37,132 bases of DNA from Arhodomonas aquaeolei DSM 8974. Its GTDB lineage: Bacteria; Pseudomonadota; Gammaproteobacteria; Nitrococcales; Nitrococcaceae. Positions within the stretch are counted from its first letter, which is position 1. Every line of letters starts with the position of its first letter. The position numbers were made by a program, and so were the translations under genes. Of this stretch, positions 25,958-34,655 are shown one piece after another. The notes below the pieces were generated by a model. The model had not been told where the DNA came from and made no database searches. It was given only the letters and a program-made list of their open reading frames with translations. The stretch lies in the NCBI RefSeq assembly GCF_000374645.1, contig NZ_KB894825.1, forward strand, positions 1 to 37,132. Reading direction: 5' to 3'.

Positions 25958-26938
25958 ATGCAACTGAGCTTTGCCCTCACGCAGCTCGATGGCTATGTTG
26001 ACAGCCGCCAGGCCCCACCGATGATGCCGCCGGGGCGTGAGCTGGCCTGGTTCACGCTGCGTGGCTTGGCGGTGGGCGAGCGCGCCGAGAATCAGGACAA
26101 CCTGGTGGTGGTGGATGCTGCGGGCTTTGGTGTCTGCCTGCGTGGGGGCGCACCAACCACGATCAACCGGGACGACTGGCCGGCGGGGCGGCTACGCATC
26201 GCGGTACTGGATGGCATGGGGGGCCACGACAACGGCCGCCAAGTGGCCGAGGACGCGGCGGATGCCATTCGGCGGTTGCCGGTGTATGCGTCGCGCGAGG
26301 CGCTGGTCAACGGGCTGGATGCCCTGCACGATCAACTCCACGCGGATTGGGGTGCCGGTGTTCGCTCGCCAGGTTGTACGCTGACCCTGCTGGAGGTGGT
26401 GGCGGAAGATACCGCGTGGCTCTACCACGTGGGTGACAGCCGGCTCTATGAGCTGGGCTCCGGGGTGGGTCCGCGCTATCTGACCCTGGACCATGCGCCG
26501 TCGACGCGCGCCATGCTCGCTGGCGCGATAGACGTCGAGGCTTGGCAGCGGCGGATACACAGGCAGCCGGAGAGCCGCATCAGCCAGGCGTTTGCCATGG
26601 GTAATACCTTCGAGGACGAGCGCGGTCGCTTGTCGCCGGGTTTACGGCACCTCACGGCGGAGGATCTGCCGCTGTCGCTGGCGGAGCGGGCCGACTGCCG
26701 GACCATAACGCTTCGGCCCGGCGGGCGATACCTGCTAAGCACGGATGGCCTGTGGGCCGTGTCCGATCCGGCGTCGCTGGTGGACCGGCACTGGAAGAAG
26801 CTAGCAGGCGACGCACGACAGCCAGACGCGCTGCTGCGCGGGCTGCTGGACGTACTGCAACAGGCCGCCCAACCGGGCGAGTCGGACAACACGACGGCGC
26901 TGCTGCTGCAGGTGGCGCCTTCTAAAGGGCAGGGGTGA
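25958..26938 (+). CDS. PP2C-family Ser/Thr protein phosphatase within the BREX locus
   Basis: The 326-residue protein starts at the ATG at 25958 (in-frame GTG at 25952 and a TTG at 25886 inside the toxin gene are alternatives; none has a good ribosome-binding site). All metal-binding acidic residues of the PPM/PP2C fold are present: Asp47 in AENQDN, Asp85 in VLDGMGGH, Asp263 in LLSTDGLW and Asp310 in GESDNTT. GCTLTL and YHVGDSRLYELG are also intact, so it should be an active Mn/Mg-dependent phosphatase. It is cytosolic and has no extra domain. It is the natural opponent of the PglW kinase, and probably reverses PglW phosphorylation of itself or another BREX protein (inference). Its stop overlaps the upstream GTG start option of pglY. 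Confidence 0.92.
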   Translation: MQLSFALTQLDGYVDSRQAPPMMPPGRELAWFTLRGLAVGERAENQDNLVVVDAAGFGVCLRGGAPTTINRDDWPAGRLRIAVLDGMGGHDNGRQVAEDAADAIRRLPVYASREALVNGLDALHDQLHADWGAGVRSPGCTLTLLEVVAEDTAWLYHVGDSRLYELGSGVGPRYLTLDHAPSTRAMLAGAIDVEAWQRRIHRQPESRISQAFAMGNTFEDERGRLSPGLRHLTAEDLPLSLAERADCRTITLRPGGRYLLSTDGLWAVSDPASLVDRHWKKLAGDARQPDALLRGLLDVLQQAAQPGESDNTTALLLQVAPSKGQG

Positions 26939-26949
26939 CGGGACGTGCC

Positions 26950-29900
26950 ATGACAAAGATCGCCGAGATCATCGATATTCCCCACGAGGTGCACCAGGGG
27001 GACTTCGTGCTGCGACTGACCGAGGGCGTGCAGGATCCGCAGGGCACGCTGCGCAGCTATGTTGTGACGCCGGAGCTGCGGCGCTGCTTCGATCAGGCCA
27101 TGACGCTGGTCAAGAGCGCCCTCGACGCGCCGGCAAGCAAGGGCGCCTACCTTCACGGCAGCTTTGGCAGCGGTAAGAGCCATTTCATGGCGGTGCTGAC
27201 CTTGCTGCTGCAGGGCAGTGCGGACGCGCGTGCTATCCCGGAGCTGGCCAACGTCATCCAGCGGCATAACGAGTGGACCCAGAACCACAATGTGCTAGTG
27301 GTTCCGTATCACATGATCGGCGCCCGCAGCATGGAGGCGGCGATCCTCGGCCACTACGTGACCTACATCCGCCGCCTCCATCCGGACGCGCCCACGCCAC
27401 CGGTGTACCGCAGCGAAGGCCTGTTCAAGGATGCCCGCGGCCTGCGGGAGCGGATGGGCGACGAGGCCTTCTTCGCCGGTCTGGGCCAGCAGGGCGGCGG
27501 TGATGATGGCTGGGGCGACCTCGCCGGTGGCTGGGACGCGGCCACGTTCGAGTCAGCCATGGCCGCGCCGCCGGAGAGCGAGCTGCGTGGGCAGCTGATC
27601 ACCGACCTGGTGGACAGCTACTTCAGCCACGCCGGCCAGCTTGCGGGTGATGAAACCCAGGGGCTGGTGGACCTGGATAAGGGGCTGGCCGTGATCGCGC
27701 GGCACGCGCAGTCCCTGGGCTATGACGGGCTGGTGCTGTTCCTCGACGAGCTGATCCTGTGGCTGGCGAGCCATGCGTCCGATGACGAGTTCATCAACCG
27801 CGAGGGCCAGAAGGTGGCCAAGCTTGTGGAGTCCATGGACGCCTCTCGCCCCATCCCCATCATCAGTTTCATCGCCCGGCAGCGCGACCTCCGCGAGCTG
27901 GTCAGTGAGCACATGGGTGGCATCGAGCAGATGCGCTTCTCGGACGTGCTTAACTGGTGGGAGGCGCGTTTCGACAAGATCACGCTGGAGGACCGCAACC
28001 TCCCCGCCATCGTCGAAAAGCGGCTGCTGCGGCCCAAGTCCGAGGACGCGCGGGCGCAGCTCGATCAGGCCTTCGAGAAGGCCGCGCAGGTGCGGGAAGG
28101 CGTGCTCCAGACCCTGCTGACCCGCGACTACACCAAGGAGCAGTTCCGGCAGGTCTACCCGTTCAGCCCGGTGCTGGTGAAGGCCCTGGTGGCGTTGTCG
28201 TCACTGCTTCAGCGCGAGCGCACCGCCTTGAAGCTCATGCTCCAGCTCTTGGTGGACCAGCGCGATCGCTTGGAGCTGGGCGACATCGTGCCCGTGGGTG
28301 ACCTGTACGACGTTCTCGCCAGCGGCGATGAGCCATTCTCCCAGGCAATGCGTGGGCATTTCGACAACGCACGGCGTTTGTACCGGACACGCCTGCTACC
28401 GGTCCTCGCGGATCACTACGGCACCACCGTGGAGGCGCTGGAGGATGGTCAGCTGCCCGAGGGCCAAGAAAAGGCGTTTCGGGCTGACGATCGGTTGGTC
28501 AAAACGCTGCTTCTCGCGGCGCTGGCGGAGGGCGTGGAGGAACTCGCCGCGATGACCCCGGCGCGGTTGGCCACGCTGAACCACGGCAGCGTGCGGTCCC
28601 CCATCCCGGGCCAGGAGGCCACGGCGGTGCTCCAGAAGTGTCGCCGCTGGGCGAGCCAGATCGGGGAAATCAAGGTCAGCGATGAGGGTACCGACGCCAC
28701 CGTAGCGCTCCAACTCGTCGGTGTGGATACCGATGGCATTCTCGAGAACGCGCTGGCGTCGGACACGCCGGGCGCCCGTGTTCAGCTCGTGCGGGACATG
28801 ATTCGCGCCGACCTGGCCTTGAAGGACACGGACGACATGTACCGTTCCCCCGTGCTGGATTTCGACTGGCGCGGAACGCGACGCCGATGCGAAGTGGAGA
28901 TCATCAAGGCCAAGGAGTTGTCACTCGAGGGATTCCGCCCGCGGGAGACGGATTGGAAAGTGGTCATCAGCCTGCCCATCGGCGATGCGGTGGCGAACGA
29001 TCGGGCGCAGGTCCAGCAGTTCCAGAGCATCTACGGCGAGTGTTCGACGCTGGTGTGGTTGCCCTCGGCGTTCAGCGCCAAGGCGAATGATGATCTGGCA
29101 CGCTTGACGGTGCTGGAGCATGTCCTGTCCGGCCAGCGGCTCGCGAACTATGGGAGCCACCTGTCGCAGGCCCAGCGCGATCAGGCGCGGGTGCTGTTGA
29201 CCAATCAACGCGACCAGCTGCGACAGCGGGTTCGCTCCAATCTGCTGACGGCCTATGGCATCAGCCGGATCAACGAGGATGCGGTCGACGCGGGGCAGGA
29301 TCTGGATGATCACTTCCTCTCACTGTCCCAGGGCATTCACTTGCAGCCGCCGGTGGGGGCGAACTTCCTGGAGAATCTCCAGCATCTGCTGGATCAAATG
29401 CTGGCGGCACATTACCCGGATCATCCGCGGTTCACGGTAGAAGTCCGTCGTGCGGCGCTCAAGAAAGTGTTGGCCGTCGTCAGCCGTGTGGCGGGCCTAC
29501 CTGACGGGCGCGTGGAGGTGGCCCGGGAAGACCGGGAGGTCATGAACGGCATCGCAGTGCCGCTGCACCTCGGCCAGATGGGTGAGACGCACTTCGTCCT
29601 GGGCGACTACTGGCGGGACACGTTCAACCGTCGGATCAACAGCGAGGATGTCCAGCAGCTCACCGTAGGCCGCCTGCGTCATTGGTTGCAGACCGAGCAT
29701 GCCATGGGGTTGCCGGGAGACGTCGAGAACCTGGTGATCCTGGCGTTCGCCGAGCAGACGAACCGCCGCTTCTACCTGCATGGGGGTGCCGTCGAACCGC
29801 GGCTTGACCAGGTGGACGATCAGCTCGAACTACGCGAGCAGCCGTTGCCGGCGCAGCAGGACTGGAATGAGGCACTGGAGCGCGCTGGTCACCTGTTTGG

Positions 29901-30609
29901 CCTAGCGATGGATTCGCGCCAGCTCAACGCCACGAACGTCGGCCGTTTCGTGGATGAGCTGCGCACGCATGCGAATACCCGGCGAGACGCGGTTGAGCGC
30001 CTCAACCAGTCGCTAGAGAAACGCATCGCCGCACTCGGCCTCGATCCGGGCAGTTCGCAGCGGCGACGTAGCGTTGAGGCCGCGCGTACCATTCTCGAAC
30101 GCATCACCCAGGCGGAGGAGAACGAGGTGATCCGGGCCCTTGCCCAGACCGACATCCCGGGGTCGACGACGGCAGTCGGCGCTTGTATCGGCAAGGCGGG
30201 CGAGCTGGCGGAGACACTGGAGCAGTCCGGGGCCTGGGATCTGTTCCAGCGGCTTGCCGAATTGCCCGCTGAATGGACCGCCGAAGCGGAATCCATCATG
30301 AGCCCGGTTCACGATGCGCTGACGCGTGATGAACATGTCCTGCCGCTAACGCCCGCGGTCGATGAGGCGCAGCGATCGGCCCTGGATTTGATGACGCGCG
30401 CTGCGCGTGGCGGCGGCACACCATCGCCGACATCGCGCCCCCCCAACGCGCCCAATCGGCGAGCGGTGAAGCGGGATCGCCAGCAGGTGTCCGCGTCCGA
30501 GGTCGATGAGGTCTTCCGGGCGCTCAAGGCGGAGCTGAGCGGCGTCTCGGCGAGTGCCACGATCGAGGTCTCCTGGACGATATTCGACGAGTCCGGCCAT
30601 GGCGACTAG
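26950..30609 (+). CDS. pglY: BREX-2 ATPase PglY
   Basis: The 1219-residue protein starts at the ATG at 26950 (MTKIAEIIDIPHEVHQGDFV); a GTG at 26935 overlapping the PP2C stop (GTGA) would add five residues and couple translation. The P-loop is HGSFGSGKSHF (residues 70-77 core) and Walker B is LVLFLDELILW (Asp266-Glu267). FIARQRDLRELV and VYPFSPVLVKALVALSS follow as in large P-loop proteins of DUF6079/BrxC type. The C-terminal half is helical with no named domain. PglY is thought to be the ATP-driven counterpart of type 1 BrxC, working with PglZ and PglX. Its end overlaps pglZ by eleven bases. Confidence 0.93.
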   Translation: MTKIAEIIDIPHEVHQGDFVLRLTEGVQDPQGTLRSYVVTPELRRCFDQAMTLVKSALDAPASKGAYLHGSFGSGKSHFMAVLTLLLQGSADARAIPELANVIQRHNEWTQNHNVLVVPYHMIGARSMEAAILGHYVTYIRRLHPDAPTPPVYRSEGLFKDARGLRERMGDEAFFAGLGQQGGGDDGWGDLAGGWDAATFESAMAAPPESELRGQLITDLVDSYFSHAGQLAGDETQGLVDLDKGLAVIARHAQSLGYDGLVLFLDELILWLASHASDDEFINREGQKVAKLVESMDASRPIPIISFIARQRDLRELVSEHMGGIEQMRFSDVLNWWEARFDKITLEDRNLPAIVEKRLLRPKSEDARAQLDQAFEKAAQVREGVLQTLLTRDYTKEQFRQVYPFSPVLVKALVALSSLLQRERTALKLMLQLLVDQRDRLELGDIVPVGDLYDVLASGDEPFSQAMRGHFDNARRLYRTRLLPVLADHYGTTVEALEDGQLPEGQEKAFRADDRLVKTLLLAALAEGVEELAAMTPARLATLNHGSVRSPIPGQEATAVLQKCRRWASQIGEIKVSDEGTDATVALQLVGVDTDGILENALASDTPGARVQLVRDMIRADLALKDTDDMYRSPVLDFDWRGTRRRCEVEIIKAKELSLEGFRPRETDWKVVISLPIGDAVANDRAQVQQFQSIYGECSTLVWLPSAFSAKANDDLARLTVLEHVLSGQRLANYGSHLSQAQRDQARVLLTNQRDQLRQRVRSNLLTAYGISRINEDAVDAGQDLDDHFLSLSQGIHLQPPVGANFLENLQHLLDQMLAAHYPDHPRFTVEVRRAALKKVLAVVSRVAGLPDGRVEVAREDREVMNGIAVPLHLGQMGETHFVLGDYWRDTFNRRINSEDVQQLTVGRLRHWLQTEHAMGLPGDVENLVILAFAEQTNRRFYLHGGAVEPRLDQVDDQLELREQPLPAQQDWNEALERAGHLFGLAMDSRQLNATNVGRFVDELRTHANTRRDAVERLNQSLEKRIAALGLDPGSSQRRRSVEAARTILERITQAEENEVIRALAQTDIPGSTTAVGACIGKAGELAETLEQSGAWDLFQRLAELPAEWTAEAESIMSPVHDALTRDEHVLPLTPAVDEAQRSALDLMTRAARGGGTPSPTSRPPNAPNRRAVKRDRQQVSASEVDEVFRALKAELSGVSASATIEVSWTIFDESGHGD

Positions 30610-33328
30610 GGCGAGCCCTTCGACTGCGCCGTCGAGACAGCTCACGCCCGACCTCATTCGGGCGCGAGCGGAGCAGGTCATCGCGCGACACGGCGTAGAA
30701 ACCGTGGGGATAAGCGCCACCGGCGAATGGGCGGGCGAGGACGTCATTCAGCTCCAGGGGCAGCGGTGGCCGGTTCGGCGGTGTGATTCGGTGCTCGAGC
30801 TCGGTCTGGCCCTTAACGAACTCAATGCACATGGGCAACACGGTGTGGTGTTGAGCCGTCTGCATGAGGCCGACTTGCCCGAGGACATGCGGGCGCGCCT
30901 TTGTGGTGGAAGGCTGTACGGGCTTGATCCGTGGGACAGCGTGCTCGCGCTCTTCGCGGCGGACCGACTGGATCCAAGGATTCCCCGTGCGCCGCGGCTC
31001 GCTGAGCTGCTGATCAGTAACGTCCCGCCGGAGGGGTATCCGTCCTGTCGCGCTCGATTTCTCGATGCGGATACCGTTTGGCGCTCGCTGTTTCGTCGCT
31101 ACCTGGGGTTCGACCAGGACCTACTGGACGCCAAGGCGGTGATGAGGTGGCTCCTCTCTGAAGGCGCTGCTGACGCATGGCGACGCATGGATGACGAGGT
31201 CCGACAGCTTTTTCGAGGTCGCATCGAGCAACGAGCCGGCAGGCTCGGGCTGCACTTGCTGGACGTGGCGGAGAGCGAGTACGCGGAATATGTGCTCGCT
31301 ATCGGGCTGGTGTGCGAGCTGATCTTTGACGAATCCGGCTCGATCACGGCTGACCGGCAGCTTGCGGCGGGCCGGCTGGAGCGCTATCTGGCCGGCCAGG
31401 CGCTGGCGGGCGCGGCGGGCCGGCGGTGGTTCGCGCTGGCGCGAGATCTGCTCGGTGACCTGGACGAGGCGTCACGACAGACCCACCGGGCGCGCGCTCA
31501 GGCCATTCTCGATGAGCTGCAGATCAGTGACGCAGGCGGGGAGAGTCTGGTCCTGCAGCGCGGATATGAGCACCGTCTGCAGCGTTATGCAGACGCGCTT
31601 ACCAACGCCCTTGATGGGCGCGCTGAATGCTCGGACGTCGGGGCGGCATTGCAGGCGGTCCGGTCCCATGAGCTTAGTCCGGGCGATGAGGGGCGCCTGG
31701 AGCGGCTCGATGTTGCCCTGCGATTGTTGCGTTACCTCAATGTTGGCGGTACACGCGGCGCCAATCGCAGTCTTGAGCAACTGGCGGTTAGCCATCGCGA
31801 CGACGCTAGCTTTGTGGACTGGGGGCGCCGGCTTCTCCTTGGCGGTGATGCCCATGCGGGCGTCAGCGCCGCATTGGAGCGATTGCTCACGCAGTTGCGT
31901 CAGCACCGCGAGACGTTGAACAAGCGGTTTGCGGAGGCCTTGGCGAACTGGGATCGGACTTCTTTCGCCAATGGGCGCTTTGTTGGCCTTGAGGCGGTGC
32001 TGGATGAGCTCGTGGCACCCTTGGCTCGGCAGTCACCCGTGCTTTTTCTCGTGATGGACGGTATGGATTACGGGGCCTACCGCGAGCTGGAAGCGGACTT
32101 ATCAGCGGACGGTTGGATCAGTTATGGGCCAGCCGGTAGCGGGCGAACGGTGTCGGCGCTGAGTACGTTACCGAGCGTTACGCGCGTGGCCCGGGCGAGT
32201 CTCTTCAGCGGCAGACTCTGTCAGGGCCAGTCCGACTTCGAGCGCAATTCATTCGCGAACCATCAGGGCTTGCTGCACGCCATTGGGTCCGGGAAGTCCA
32301 AGCCGACCGTCTACCACAAGGCGGCGCTCAGCGAGGGCGGTGGGGAGTTGGCCAGTGACGTTCGCGAGGCCATTGCCAACCCCAAAAAGCGCCTCTTAGG
32401 TGTTGTGGTCAATGCCATCGACGATCACCTGGACAAATCCGATCAGTTGCGCCTGCGCTGGAGTCGCGACCAGTTCCGACAGCTCGACGCCTTACTGGAG
32501 TCTGCGCGGGTCAGCGGCAGGACCGTGGTGCTCACCAGCGACCACGGTCACGTGATGGATTGGCACAGTCATCAACCGGTTCAGGCGCTCGCCGGTCGTT
32601 GGCGTGATTCCGGAACCGAGCCCGTGGAGGGCGAAATCCGAGTCGCCAATCCCGCCGTCCGCGAGGCGCTCGGAGTCGACAGCGTTATCGTGCCATGGAG
32701 CGAGCGTATTCGTTACGTTCGACGGAGCAATGGATACCATGGCGGTGCAACGCCTCAAGAGATTGTCGTCCCTGTTGGCGTCTTCCGCTTCATGGGCAGT
32801 GAGAACGCAGTTGAGCTTTCCGGCTGGGACGCGCTGCCGGCGCAGGAACCAGCCTGGTGGGCTCAGGCGGCGGAGCCTGTTCAGCGGGCGAACGCGGCCG
32901 AGCCTGCGGCCACTTTGAAAAGCGCGAAGTTGCGTGGAGGCGGCGAAACAACACGCCAGGCGAGTCTGTTCGAGCAACTGGACACCACCTACGGGCCCGA
33001 GCAGGACCAAGGCGAACGGTTAGTTGAGCAGTTGCTCGCGTCGCCGACCTATCACCGCCAGCGAAAGGCCGCTGGCCGCATCGCGCCGAAGGAATCGGTC
33101 CTGAGGCAGTTCCTCCATGCTCTTTTGCAGGCCGATGGCCGCCTGAGTCGCAAGCGACTCGCGGCCGCCATGGACATACCGGAGCTGCGCGTGCGCTCTC
33201 AGTTTGCTGCAATGCAGAAATTGCTGAACGTCGATGGCTATGCGGTGGTCGGCGAGGATGCGTCGGGCGCCGAAATCGTGCTCGACACGGCGCTGCTACG
33301 AAAGCAGTTCGAGATCTCCGAGGGCTGA
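30599..33328 (+). CDS. pglZ: BREX-2 alkaline-phosphatase-superfamily protein PglZ
   Basis: The 909-residue product starts at the ATG at 30599, overlapping the end of pglY by eleven bases; the frame upstream is a shadow of pglY. The PglZ domain spans about residues 470-750. Its metal-site motifs are LFLVMDGMDYGAY (Asp487) and TSDHGHVMDWHSH (Asp648, His649, His651), typical of the alkaline phosphatase superfamily. VSALSTLPSVTRVARASLFSG marks the conserved serine/threonine-rich turn. PglZ is the one protein shared by nearly all BREX types, and metal-dependent nuclease or phosphatase activity has been proposed. The C-terminal part (ESVLRQFLHALLQADGRLSR) looks like a small winged-helix domain. Only four bases separate it from brxD. 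Confidence 0.94.
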   Translation: MATRASPSTAPSRQLTPDLIRARAEQVIARHGVETVGISATGEWAGEDVIQLQGQRWPVRRCDSVLELGLALNELNAHGQHGVVLSRLHEADLPEDMRARLCGGRLYGLDPWDSVLALFAADRLDPRIPRAPRLAELLISNVPPEGYPSCRARFLDADTVWRSLFRRYLGFDQDLLDAKAVMRWLLSEGAADAWRRMDDEVRQLFRGRIEQRAGRLGLHLLDVAESEYAEYVLAIGLVCELIFDESGSITADRQLAAGRLERYLAGQALAGAAGRRWFALARDLLGDLDEASRQTHRARAQAILDELQISDAGGESLVLQRGYEHRLQRYADALTNALDGRAECSDVGAALQAVRSHELSPGDEGRLERLDVALRLLRYLNVGGTRGANRSLEQLAVSHRDDASFVDWGRRLLLGGDAHAGVSAALERLLTQLRQHRETLNKRFAEALANWDRTSFANGRFVGLEAVLDELVAPLARQSPVLFLVMDGMDYGAYRELEADLSADGWISYGPAGSGRTVSALSTLPSVTRVARASLFSGRLCQGQSDFERNSFANHQGLLHAIGSGKSKPTVYHKAALSEGGGELASDVREAIANPKKRLLGVVVNAIDDHLDKSDQLRLRWSRDQFRQLDALLESARVSGRTVVLTSDHGHVMDWHSHQPVQALAGRWRDSGTEPVEGEIRVANPAVREALGVDSVIVPWSERIRYVRRSNGYHGGATPQEIVVPVGVFRFMGSENAVELSGWDALPAQEPAWWAQAAEPVQRANAAEPAATLKSAKLRGGGETTRQASLFEQLDTTYGPEQDQGERLVEQLLASPTYHRQRKAAGRIAPKESVLRQFLHALLQADGRLSRKRLAAAMDIPELRVRSQFAAMQKLLNVDGYAVVGEDASGAEIVLDTALLRKQFEISEG

Positions 33329-33332
33329 GCCT

Positions 33333-34655
33333 ATGCGTGACATCGAGCACATCAGTCCGGAGCGGCGCGACGAAATCCTGGACGCGTTGCGGCGGGGAAC
33401 CGTGCCACCTCAGGGTCTTGATGTGCTGGCGGTCGGCCTTGAGGGGTATGTGGACGCACTTGATCGGGAGCTGGCCACGGCGCAGTCGGGACGAGGCGTA
33501 TTCAAGGCCGTGCGGGGTGAGTACGGCGCGGGCAAGACGTTTTTCTCGCGCTGGCTACAGGAGCGTGGTCTCGGGCGGGGGTTCGCGACAACCGAGGTTC
33601 AGATTTCGGAGGCCGAGACGCCGCTTCACCGACTGGAGACCGTTTACCGGCGGCTGGTCGAGCGCCTGACGGTTCAGGGGAATCGGCATGGTGCTCTTCG
33701 CCTCATTGTGGATGGCTGGTTCTTTACCTTGGAAGAGGACGTCCTGGCGGATGAGCCGGAGCTGTCTGACGAGGCGCAGCTCATGGAGCGGACGAACGCT
33801 CTAATGGAGCGCAAGCTGCAAGAGGTGAATCGCCGTGCGCCGGCATTTGCCGCCTGCCTGCGGGGCTATCGGAAGGCCTTGCTGGAGGGGGAGCAGGCGA
33901 TCGCCGATGGATTGCTCGCCTGGCTCGGCGGCCAGCCGAATGTCTCCGCTCACGCCAAGCGCTACGCGGGTATCAAGGGCGATATCGACCACTTCGGGGC
34001 GATGAGCTTTCTTCAGGGCCTGCTCATCGTGTTGCGTGACTCGGGCTATGCCGGGTTGGTCTGGGTATTGGACGAGGTCGAAACTCTCCAACGTGTCCGC
34101 GGCGACGTGCGTGACAAGGGGTTGAATGCCCTGAGGCAGCTTATGGACGAAGTGGATGCCGGTCGCTTTCCGGGGTTGTACCTGATCATGACCGGGACTC
34201 CGCCGTTTTTCGACGGCCCGCAGGGCATACAGCGGTTGGCACCGCTCGCGCAGCGCTTGCATGTGGAGTTCCAGGACAATGGTCGTTTCGACAATCCGAG
34301 GGCTCCTCAGATCCGGTTGCAGAACTTTAACGAAGAACGGCTTCTGGCCGTAGGGCAGCGTGTCCGGGATCTGTTCGCGGCAGGCTCTGAACAATCTGCG
34401 CGAATCCAAACCAAGGCAGACGATGATTACCTGAAAGGCCTGGCTCAGGCGGTGACCGGCAATCTGGGTGGGAACGTCGGCGTCGCGCCGCGCCTGTTCC
34501 TCAAGAAGCTGGTGGGGGAGGTGCTGGATCGCATTGACCAGTTTCCCGATTTCGATCCACGGCAGCACTACTCATTGACGGTCGACCCAAACGAGCTAAC
34601 AGCGCAGGAGCGCTCCGTTTCAGGCGCGACTTCAGTGGACGACATACGCCTGTGA
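33333..34655 (+). CDS. brxD: BREX ATP-binding protein BrxD
   Basis: The 440-residue protein starts at the ATG at 33333 behind GAGGG, four bases after pglZ. The P-loop is GEYGAGKTFF (Gly62-Thr69) and Walker B is LVWVLDEVETLQ (Asp247-Glu248), followed by a sensor-like LYLIMTGTPPFFDG. This layout, with the opening EHISPERRDEILDALRRGTVP, matches BrxD, an AAA-like ATPase (DUF2791 type) found in type 2 and related BREX systems. It probably loads or drives the helicase encoded by the next gene. The stop overlaps the brxHI start as GTGA, so their translation is coupled. Confidence 0.93.
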   Translation: MRDIEHISPERRDEILDALRRGTVPPQGLDVLAVGLEGYVDALDRELATAQSGRGVFKAVRGEYGAGKTFFSRWLQERGLGRGFATTEVQISEAETPLHRLETVYRRLVERLTVQGNRHGALRLIVDGWFFTLEEDVLADEPELSDEAQLMERTNALMERKLQEVNRRAPAFAACLRGYRKALLEGEQAIADGLLAWLGGQPNVSAHAKRYAGIKGDIDHFGAMSFLQGLLIVLRDSGYAGLVWVLDEVETLQRVRGDVRDKGLNALRQLMDEVDAGRFPGLYLIMTGTPPFFDGPQGIQRLAPLAQRLHVEFQDNGRFDNPRAPQIRLQNFNEERLLAVGQRVRDLFAAGSEQSARIQTKADDDYLKGLAQAVTGNLGGNVGVAPRLFLKKLVGEVLDRIDQFPDFDPRQHYSLTVDPNELTAQERSVSGATSVDDIRL

